NCBI GenBank assembly: GCA_900543395.1
Contig: UQQT01000056.1
Location: 1 to 11,961 of the forward strand
From: an uncultured Oscillospiraceae bacterium
GTDB taxonomy: Bacteria > Bacillota > Clostridia > Oscillospirales > Acutalibacteraceae
Direction: 5' to 3'
Length of the DNA: 11,961 bases
Every line of letters begins with the position of its first letter. Within the stretch, counting starts at the first letter, position 1. Below, in pieces: positions 6,755-11,961 of the stretch. Under the pieces are notes generated by a model. It was not told the DNA's origin. It did no database searches and saw only the letters and a list, made by a program, of their open reading frames with translations. A program made the translations under genes and the position numbers.

Positions 6755-7624
6755 ATGTGGATTGTATTTGCATTCGCTTCCGCTTTGTTCGCATCTCTTA
6801 CGTCAATTCTTGCAAAGTGCGGAATTAAGAAAACGGATTCGACCGTCGCTACGGCGATACGTACGATAGTAGTATTGATAATGGCGGTAATAACGGCGGC
6901 AATATCAGGCTCGCTCGGCTCGATAGGCGATATCGGCGCAAAAACGCGGATATTCCTCATTCTGTCGGGACTCGCGACAGGCGCGTCATGGCTGTGCTAT
7001 TTTCGCGCGCTCCAGTCAGGCGAAGTTAACAAGGTCGTGCCGATTGACAAGTCGAGCGTAATTCTTACCTTGATTCTCGCATTTATATTTTTAGACGACA
7101 AAATAACGCTGTTAAATGGCATGTGCATTGTTTTAATCGGCGCGGGAACGTTTCTGATGATTGAAAAAAAGGAAACGGATTCCGACAGAAAAAAGGACAA
7201 ACGCCCGACGTGGATACTTTACGCCGTTCTGTCTGCGGTGTTCGCCTCGCTTACGTCGATTCTCGGCAAGATAGGTATTGACGGCGTCGAATCAAACCTC
7301 GGCACTGCGATACGTACGGCGGTCGTGCTCGTCATGGCATGGGTAATGGTATTCGTAACGGGCAAGGGCGGAGAAATAAAGAAAGCCCCGAAAAACGAGC
7401 TGTTGTTTATCTGCCTGTCGGGACTCGCGACCGGCGCGTCGTGGCTGTGCTATTATAAGGCTCTGCGCGACGGCTCGGCGGCAGCGGTCGTTGCGATAGA
7501 CAAATTAAGCATACTCGGCACGATAGCCTTTTCACGAATCGTGTTTAAGGAAAAGCTGACCGTCAAGAGCGGTATAGGACTTACGCTTATCGTCGCGGGA
7601 ACAATGCTTATGCTGGTAAAATAA
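6755..7624 (+). CDS. EamA-family (drug/metabolite superfamily) transporter with near-duplicate halves
   Basis: A 289-residue integral membrane protein made of two EamA repeats with about ten predicted transmembrane segments, typical of ten-helix DMT carriers. The substrate is unknown. The ATG at 6755 (MWIVFAFASALF) is preferred because AAAAGA lies 9 nt upstream; an ATG at 6746 would add MTV. The halves are unusually alike. Both contain FASLTSIL, a TAIRT segment and the identical 13-residue block LSGLATGASWLCY, and they align at a constant 151-residue offset without gaps over that span. A charged linker (KKETDSDRKKDKR) joins them. DNA is also conserved: 6962-7001 and 7415-7454 agree at 38 of 40 positions. 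This suggests fusion of two tandem copies of a single-domain ancestor, or later gene conversion. A strong terminator follows. Confidence 0.85.
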   Translation: MWIVFAFASALFASLTSILAKCGIKKTDSTVATAIRTIVVLIMAVITAAISGSLGSIGDIGAKTRIFLILSGLATGASWLCYFRALQSGEVNKVVPIDKSSVILTLILAFIFLDDKITLLNGMCIVLIGAGTFLMIEKKETDSDRKKDKRPTWILYAVLSAVFASLTSILGKIGIDGVESNLGTAIRTAVVLVMAWVMVFVTGKGGEIKKAPKNELLFICLSGLATGASWLCYYKALRDGSAAAVVAIDKLSILGTIAFSRIVFKEKLTVKSGIGLTLIVAGTMLMLVK

Positions 7625-7643
7625 CCGGATAAAACAAAATAAC

Positions 7644-7688
7644 AAAAACCGTAATTCATAATTTGTTTCGTTATGAATTACGGTTTTT
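7644..7688. terminator. Strong bidirectional terminator
   Basis: An 18-bp perfect stem, 7644-7661 with 7671-7688 (core ACCGTAATTCATAA), and a 9-nt loop. It carries T-runs on both strands, so it can end the EamA transcript from the left and the minus-strand accessory cluster from the right. Confidence 0.85.
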
Positions 7689-8003
7689 TACGCTCATTCT
7701 TTTTAATCTTTTTTCTGTGAAAAATCGGCTTTCGGTCGTAGAATGCGTTTGTTAATGGAATAATCAACGAAAAATTCGCCAAAACCAACGGTAAAAACCA
7801 AAAATCCGATGTACTGTCATACGTTATTACATTCTCATCGGAGAATGCGATTTTGCGCTTAATTAAATACATTAACAATAACAGCATTACGGAACCCCGC
7901 CGTAACGAGAGTATACAGTATATAATACAACGCTTTATCCGCTTTAGACAGCTTCGGATTCCGCTGTTTCTTTTTCTTCTTTTTTTGTTTTGTTATCAAT
8001 CAT
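7678..8003 (-). pseudogene. Decayed small membrane protein gene, several frameshifts
   Basis: The C-terminal half is an open frame of 69 codons (7887-7678): a hydrophobic segment LLLLMYLI, then KRKIAFSDENVITYDSTSDF, a second hydrophobic segment FWFLPLVLANFSLIIPL, and a basic tail KIKKNERKKP. The matching N-terminal part is scattered over other frames. MIDNKTKK starts at 8003. After the A-rich run the sense continues one frame over as QRNPKLSKADKALYYTVY, then TLVTAG in another, then GSVMLLLLMYLI in the final frame. The shifts fall at the poly-A run and the GCGGGG run, where slippage is common. I read this as one gene of about 105 codons, two transmembrane helices and unknown function, now broken. 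It begins 14 nt after the toxin remnant, so it may have been the third gene of that operon. Confidence 0.45.
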
Positions 8004-8017
8004 CTATTCGTATGTGT

Positions 8018-8292
8018 TTATTTACATAAAAAATGGTGATTTGAATACTTGTAAATATCTCCTCTGTTGCCGATTTCGATTACTCTGACAAGAAGCACAT
8101 TATTATCTGCTGTTATATTATGCGGTAATCGCCGACTCGTAATAGATAATATCCTGCGTATCCCTGCATTTGCTTTATGTCTCCCGATTCGGGTAATTTA
8201 TATATCGCTTTAAGCAAACGTTCTCTTTGAGGTTTTGGCTGTTTTGCAATAAACTATACGGCTCTTTTATCAATTTCAATTCTGTATTTCAT
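8018..8292 (-). pseudogene. RelE/ParE-type toxin pseudogene
   Basis: The minus-strand translation from the ATG at 8292 reads MKYRIEIDKRAV, an in-frame TAG at codon 13 (8256-8254), then FIAKQPKPQRERLLKAIYKL, PESGDIKQMQGYAGYYLLRVGDYRII and a TAA at codon 60 (8115-8113). Sense continues in another frame as TADNNVLLVRVIEIGNRGDIYK to a stop at 8018. Put together this is the classic RelE pattern: KxIxKLP-type helix, GYYLLRVGDYRII and a final VxIGxRxxIY strand. Intact members are ribosome-dependent mRNA endonucleases of about 85-90 residues that arrest growth. With a stop and a frameshift this copy cannot make a complete toxin. Its start overlaps the end of the upstream antitoxin-like ORF by 17 nt, the usual toxin-antitoxin arrangement. 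Confidence 0.8.
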
Positions 8293-8485
8293 TCGGGTCA
8301 ACTCCGCACATTTTTACAGCATCGTCAAAAGAAATGAAATTGCCTTTATCCTCGCTGTTCTCGTAGTTTTTTATAAGAGAAATACAGAAATTGTCGTCGG
8401 CTGATTCGTCGGCGGTGTTTATCTTCTTTAAATATAATCTGTCGGTGTTAATTTTGGTTGTTCCGAAGTGGGTTAAATTATCCAT
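8276..8485 (-). CDS. Antitoxin-like small protein, possibly chimeric
   Basis: A 69-residue ORF; the ATG at 8485 has AAAGGTGA about 6 nt upstream. A GTG at 8494 is possible but lies inside that site. It overlaps the RelE remnant by 17 nt, which together with its size marks it as the cognate antitoxin. The C-terminal half (YENSEDKGNFISFDDAVKMC, then GVDPNEIQN) looks like the tail of small clostridial RelE/ParE antitoxins. The N-terminal twenty residues, THFGTTKINTDRLYLKKI, instead resemble the first strand of GNAT acetyltransferases (xTxRLxLRxx). It may therefore be a chimera in which the DNA-binding antitoxin N-terminus was lost. With the toxin broken there is little selection to keep it. The operon role is well supported; the chimera is an inference. 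Confidence 0.55.
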   Translation of the reverse strand: MDNLTHFGTTKINTDRLYLKKINTADESADDNFCISLIKNYENSEDKGNFISFDDAVKMCGVDPNEIQN

Positions 8486-8669
8486 AGTGTTCACCTTTGA
8501 CCGTTTATAATTTAAAAGGTTATATATTGTTATGATAATATATTATCGTGAAAAACTCAACCCGAATATAAAAATCTTCACCGTCATATTTTATTTATAT
8601 AAAATAAAAATAAGGCGGGGCGAAAAATAAAAAATTCAAACATTTTCATAAAAAATTTTAGAAAACCTC

Positions 8670-8698
8670 TTGATTTTTGTTTAAAAGTATGTTACTAT
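8670..8698 (+). promoter_or_regulatory. Strong promoter of the large ncRNA candidate
   Basis: TTGATT at 8670-8675, an exact 17-bp spacer and TACTAT at 8693-8698, in DNA that is otherwise almost pure A+T. Transcription should begin near 8701-8706, just where GC-rich paired sequence begins. The stretch 8495-8669 upstream shows no gene. Confidence 0.65.
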
Positions 8699-8701
8699 AA
8701 G

Positions 8702-9636
8702 GTTGCAGACAGGGAGACCTGTCAGAGAGAGGTTCATATCCCCCGCTTCGGCGGCGACTCTCTCAAACTAAAACAGATCGGAGGGAAATATCATGATTTT
8801 TGACTGCAAAGCAAGACTCGGTTCTGCGCGGTTTGATTCGAGATGTTCCTCCCGCCTGCGGAGAGGACCGTTAAGGATTATCAGTAACCGCGCATGAGCC
8901 GAACGGACAGTAAGCTTCGTTACGGAGCATGCGCTTTAATTATTAAATACGGCTGACAGCGAGTTTCAGGTTTTAAGCTATAACAGAGAACTACGGGAAA
9001 TCGATTTTCCGCACAGCTTACAGAAAAATGAAAGCTTTAAATTCGATGTTTGATCGTATGAGCGGAAAATCCCTTGATTTATACGGCAAAAACCGTATTT
9101 GATTACGCCGGCTAAGGCGTACGCGGACGGTTAAGGACGACCGGAACAGATGTGTTACCCCCAGTCGTTTTATGAAAAGGATCGGATAGGACGGATTTAG
9201 GAAATCTCATAATTATAAAATACGGCGCACGGTATTTAAAGCCTCGTAATTTAAGTAAAGTTTTACTTTGGATATTTATAGGTGCGCGCCGCACGCGAAA
9301 AAGAAGCGATCCGCGTTCTGTTTAATCACCGCAATTTGAAAAAACAAAGGGGATATTACCGCAGGGGAGCCGTTGAAAAATAAAACGGAGTAAGCGATTA
9401 AGAGCGAAATTTACGAAAAGTAAAGAAGCAAATATTTATAAAGAAGCTTCGCTTTTCGAATATCGAAGGAATTTTTCAGTAAGAAATCGCAGCGGTTTTA
9501 GGAAAAACGGTGCCTTGACAAGTGAATATTACGATACAGCAAAAACGCATGTAAAGAGTTTTTCGAAAGTAAATAAATACACGAAAAATAAGATAGATAT
9601 TAAAACCGATTCGCCCCTCGGAGCTTGCTTCGAGGG

Positions 9637-9640
<4 letters not shown>
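8702..9640 (+). ncRNA. Large structured noncoding RNA candidate (ornate large RNA type)
   Basis: About 0.8-0.94 kb with no plausible protein, following a strong promoter. Helices visible directly: UUGCA/UGCAA closing the 5' domain (8703-8707 with 8805-8809); ACAGG-GAGA-CCUGU, a GNRA tetraloop (8709-8722); GAGAGAG/CUCUCUC (8725-8731 with 8758-8764) enclosing CCGC-UUCG-GCGG (8743-8754); a 16-bp helix with one bulge (8818-8833 with 8886-8902) enclosing a hairpin at 8847-8867; a perfect 10-bp helix 9003-9012 with 9062-9071; AUACGG/CCGUAU (9081-9098); UACGCC/GGCGUA (9104-9121); AAGUAAA/UUUACUU (9253-9268); CCGUU/AACGG (9370-9388); and GCGAUU/AAUCGC (9394-9399 with 9485-9490) closing a multi-hairpin domain. 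The size suits ROOL, GOLLD or OLE RNAs, but I cannot assign the class. It lacks the recognisable cores of RNase P RNA and tmRNA. The 3' end lies somewhere in 9490-9640. Confidence 0.65.
9611..9640. terminator. GC-rich hairpin, possible 3' end of the large RNA
   Basis: A perfect 10-bp stem, TCGCCCCTCG (9611-9620) with CGAGGGGCGA (9631-9640); inner bases GAGC/GCTT extend it by about three pairs. Only ACAATAATTC follows, with no real T-run, so it is a weak intrinsic terminator. It may instead be the first module of the repeat that follows. Confidence 0.45.
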
Positions 9641-9732
<92 letters not shown>

Positions 9733-9805
9733 GTGAACGGATACCGTAAACTAATCGCTGTCCGCTGTTCACAGGGAAGTATAATTTACTTTTGCAGATT
9801 ATTCT

Positions 9806-11629
9806 TTACTCCACGGTTACCGATTTTGCGAGGTTTTTCGGTTTGTCGATATCGCACCCTTTTGTTCTCGCCGAGTAATAAGCCCAGAGCTGTAACGCGG
9901 GGGCTGTGACGGCGGGGGCGAAAAATTCGTTCGTCTCCTCCAATATCACAACTTCGTCCGCGAGAGGGAATTTATCTCTTAATTTTTCCGTCGTAAAGCA
10001 TATAACGTACGCTCCCCGTGCCTTTATCTCGTTGATTCCGTTAGCCGTTTTGTCTGCGAGGCGTTTGTTCATCGCGACTGCAAAAACCTTAGTTCCGCGC
10101 TCGATAAGCGAGATTGTTCCGTGCTTTAATTCGCCCGCCGGCAGGCACTCGGAGTGTATATACGTTATCTCCTTTAATTTAAGAGAGCCCTCCATTGCGC
10201 ACGTAAAATCAACGCCTCTGCCTATAAAGAATACGTCCTTTTCGAATGCTGTGAACGGTGCGCGGCGGCTTATATACCCGGACAGCGATACGGTGCTTTT
10301 TATCATATCGGCAAGGGAGAAAAGCTCGTTTTCATATTCGTTAAGCTCTTTGTCCGGTGTGTTTTTTTTGATTTTCGCAAGATAAATTCCGAGCATATAA
10401 AGTGCGGTCAGCTGTGTTGTGTAGCCCTTTGTAGTGGCTACGGCGGTTTCCCGCCCGGCGCGGGTGTAAATTACGTTCTCGCCCGTTTTTGCGATGTAGC
10501 TGTCCTTTACGTTTACGATTGAGAGAGTTACACAGCCTGATTCCTTTGCATTTTTAAGCGAAGCGAGAGTGTCTGCCGTCTCGCCCGACTGGCTTATCGC
10601 AATGACGAGCGTTTTTTTGTCTAAGGGGGTGAACGAATATCTCATTTCGCTTGCGATTACCGCACGGCACGGTATTTTCAGTATTTTTTCGAAGAATAGT
10701 TCCGCCGCTGCGCCGGCATGGTAAGCCGATCCGCACGCGGTGAAGTAAACACGGTCGGAATTTTTCAGCTTTTCAATGAATTTTTCATCGAATCCGAAGC
10801 TTATTTCCCCGTTTTTACAGTATGCGTCAATCGTTTTTTTAACGGCATCGGGCTGTTCGTATATTTCCTTTAGCATAAAATGCTCGTACCCGTCTTTGCC
10901 GTCCGAATTCAAATCCGCGTCCGCCCTTTGGGGCGTTTTTTCTTTTTCTTCACCGGAGAACGAGTAAATTTTAACCTCGTCCCTGTTTATAACCGCGATT
11001 TCGGAGTCGTCGAGGTATATAAATTCGTCCGAATATTCGCCCAGAGCCGAAATATCCGAGGCTATTCCCGCCCCCGAATTAAATTTTACAGCCGTCAGGG
11101 GACTTAAATATCTTGCCGCGGCAATTTCGCCCGGGGAGTCAGAACAGACCGCGGCGAATGCGAACGAGCCTTTTAACTTTTTAACGGTTTTTATAACAGC
11201 CGAAAGCAGACTGCCGTCGTAATTTATCATCAGAAGCTGTGAAATTACCTCCGTGTCCGTGTCGGTTTCGAATTCAACGCCCATTGATATAAGCTCTTTT
11301 TTAATCTCGTCCGCGTTCTCGATTATTCCGTTGTGAACGACGGCGATTTTTTTGTTTTCGCTTAAAATCGGATGCGCGTTTTTTTCATTCGCTTCTCCGT
11401 GCGTCGCCCAGCGAGTATGCGCTATTCCGACGGGGGAAGAAACGTTTTCGTATTTTAATTTTTCTTTAAGCGCGCTTATCCTGCCGGCCGTTTTGACCGC
11501 GCTTATTTCCCCGTTGATTTCGACTGCGATTCCCGCGGAATCGTAGCCCCTGTACTCAAGTTTTTCGAGTCCTTTTATCAGATGCTCCGATACGTTTTCG
11601 TTCATTGCGAAGCCGACTATTCCGCACAT
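9806..11629 (-). CDS. glmS: Glutamine--fructose-6-phosphate aminotransferase (isomerizing)
   Basis: A 607-residue protein, full length for GlmS (about 600-610). It makes glucosamine-6-phosphate from fructose-6-phosphate and glutamine, the entry step to UDP-GlcNAc for peptidoglycan. The N-terminal Ntn glutaminase domain begins MCGIVGF, so Cys2 becomes the nucleophile after Met removal; EYRGYDSAGIA, THTRWATHG-type (HTRWATHGEANEKNAHP) and HNGIIEN motifs follow. Two SIS sugar-isomerase domains follow, with TACGSAYHAG, ISQSGETADTL, GRGVDFTCAMEGSLKLKE and ECLPAGELKHGTISL. The C-terminus NLAKSVTVE is the family's conserved end. The ATG at 11629 has GGAGG 8 nt upstream; a TTG at 11644 overlaps that site and would displace Cys2, so it is rejected. 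I see no glmS ribozyme-like sequence in the AT-rich leader. Confidence 0.97.
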   Translation of the reverse strand: MCGIVGFAMNENVSEHLIKGLEKLEYRGYDSAGIAVEINGEISAVKTAGRISALKEKLKYENVSSPVGIAHTRWATHGEANEKNAHPILSENKKIAVVHNGIIENADEIKKELISMGVEFETDTDTEVISQLLMINYDGSLLSAVIKTVKKLKGSFAFAAVCSDSPGEIAAARYLSPLTAVKFNSGAGIASDISALGEYSDEFIYLDDSEIAVINRDEVKIYSFSGEEKEKTPQRADADLNSDGKDGYEHFMLKEIYEQPDAVKKTIDAYCKNGEISFGFDEKFIEKLKNSDRVYFTACGSAYHAGAAAELFFEKILKIPCRAVIASEMRYSFTPLDKKTLVIAISQSGETADTLASLKNAKESGCVTLSIVNVKDSYIAKTGENVIYTRAGRETAVATTKGYTTQLTALYMLGIYLAKIKKNTPDKELNEYENELFSLADMIKSTVSLSGYISRRAPFTAFEKDVFFIGRGVDFTCAMEGSLKLKEITYIHSECLPAGELKHGTISLIERGTKVFAVAMNKRLADKTANGINEIKARGAYVICFTTEKLRDKFPLADEVVILEETNEFFAPAVTAPALQLWAYYSARTKGCDIDKPKNLAKSVTVE

Positions 11630-11660
11630 ACAGCATTCCTCCAATAAAAATTCGATTGTA

Positions 11661-11690
11661 AAATTGTATAATATTATTAATATACAATTT
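11661..11690. promoter_or_regulatory. AT-rich perfect palindrome upstream of glmS, operator candidate
   Basis: AAATTGTATA (11661-11670) and TATACAATTT (11681-11690) are exact inverted copies with a 10-bp spacer, 32 nt upstream of the glmS start codon. The same AT-rich stretch offers possible -10 boxes for glmS, so a repressor dimer bound here would block transcription. No assignable regulator. Confidence 0.4.
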
Positions 11691-11746
11691 ATATAAAATT
11701 ATTCTTTTGAGTAATATATTGAATAATAAAAAAAATTGATAATTTC

Positions 11747-11775
11747 GAGACAAACCCGAAAATATGTGATATACT
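11747..11775 (+). promoter_or_regulatory. Possible promoter of the right-edge element
   Basis: GAGACA (4 of 6 consensus) at 11747-11752, 17 bp, then TATACT at 11770-11775. The conserved AGCAAAAGAGAG of the element starts 7 nt after the -10 box, where a transcript would begin. Confidence 0.4.
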
Positions 11776-11778
11776 GTA

Positions 11779-11882
11779 TATAGCAAAAGAGAGTCGAACT
11801 GCAAAGGAATATATCCGCCCTCTTTGAGCTTCGACTGCGTTAAAGAAACTTGAAAGCCGTTAGGCATCCGGCGTTCCTTTGC
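11779..11882 (+). repeat. Structured repeat or small-RNA-like element at the right edge
   Basis: It begins with a 22-nt block (11779-11800) shared at 21 positions with the minus strand of 77-56. Internal pairing: AGTCGAA (11792-11798) with TTCGACT (11830-11836), and GCAAAGGAA (11801-11809) with TTCCTTTGC (11874-11882). These two helices interlock, so they are either alternative or a pseudoknot. GCCG/CGGC forms a small inner stem. A minus-strand frame crosses this region but reads into the glmS leader without a ribosome site, so I do not call a gene. Confidence 0.45.
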
Positions 11883-11935
11883 CTTGCCGAAACGAAAATA
11901 TGATGAATATAACCGCTGTTGCAATCGTTCGCACA

Positions 11936-11961
11936 CACTGCTCTTTGCGAGCAAAGCAGTG
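11936..11961. other. Hairpin at the extreme right end
   Basis: CACTGC (11936-11941) pairs with GCAGTG (11956-11961), and inner TTTG pairs with CAAA, with two extra bases on the left side and loop CGAG. It may continue beyond the window. No T-run is visible. Confidence 0.35.

Noticed and set aside
8832..8843. T-loop-like GGTTTGATTC suggesting a tRNA
   Set aside because: The flanking bases do not form a T-stem and no acceptor or anticodon arm is present; the bases pair within a long helix instead.
9112..9294. Minus-strand frame of 60 codons within the large RNA region
   Set aside because: It crosses several strong helices, has no ribosome site and no recognisable composition.
11556..11954. 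Minus-strand frame of 132 codons upstream of glmS
   Set aside because: It crosses the AT-rich glmS leader and the structured edge element, has no ribosome site and overlaps the true glmS start. It is better explained as an open frame through a repeat.

Overview
The window looks like chromosomal DNA of a gut- or rumen-type Clostridia (Oscillospiraceae/Ruminococcaceae-like). The reasons are Gram-positive Shine-Dalgarno sites, a MecA-type adaptor, an ANTAR regulator and a condensation-like acyltransferase of a type I associate with these bacteria. Genes have moderate GC content and are separated by very AT-rich spacers. The lineage is inferred from gene content only. I see no phage structural genes, transposase, tRNA, rRNA or CRISPR array.

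Left part (1-2200): a secreted beta-helix protein on the minus strand is cut short at its C-terminus by a repeat-like segment ending in a terminator-like hairpin. Next comes a very good candidate for a free-standing small RNA on the plus strand, with its own promoter, hairpins and terminator. Then a MecA-like adaptor gene on the minus strand, whose last codons lie in a degenerate heptamer repeat.

Middle (2200-7690): a plus-strand housekeeping block. purA, an ANTAR-domain regulator and trpS are packed 14-19 nt apart, probably as one operon. A condensation/alcohol-acyltransferase-like gene follows, closed by a terminator. Then comes an EamA transporter whose two halves are unusually similar even at DNA level, closed by a strong bidirectional terminator.

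Accessory stretch (7680-9800): a decayed minus-strand cluster of an antitoxin-like ORF, a RelE-type toxin pseudogene with an in-frame stop and a frameshift, and a multiply frameshifted small membrane protein. After it lies about 1.1 kb with no convincing gene. That stretch begins with a strong promoter and folds into many perfect helices, including GNRA and UUCG tetraloop hairpins, a 16-bp helix and a 10-bp helix. I regard it as a large ornate noncoding RNA of the size range of ROOL, GOLLD or OLE RNAs, class not assigned. It is followed by a composite repeat: a GC-rich hairpin, a 20-bp inverted repeat and a heptamer array.

Right part (9806-11961): glmS on the minus strand, with an AT-rich palindrome upstream. 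At the right edge a structured element runs outward and shares 21 of 22 nt with the element truncating the beta-helix gene at the left edge. Both ends of the window therefore look like members of one dispersed repeat or small-RNA family, which may be why the contig ends there.
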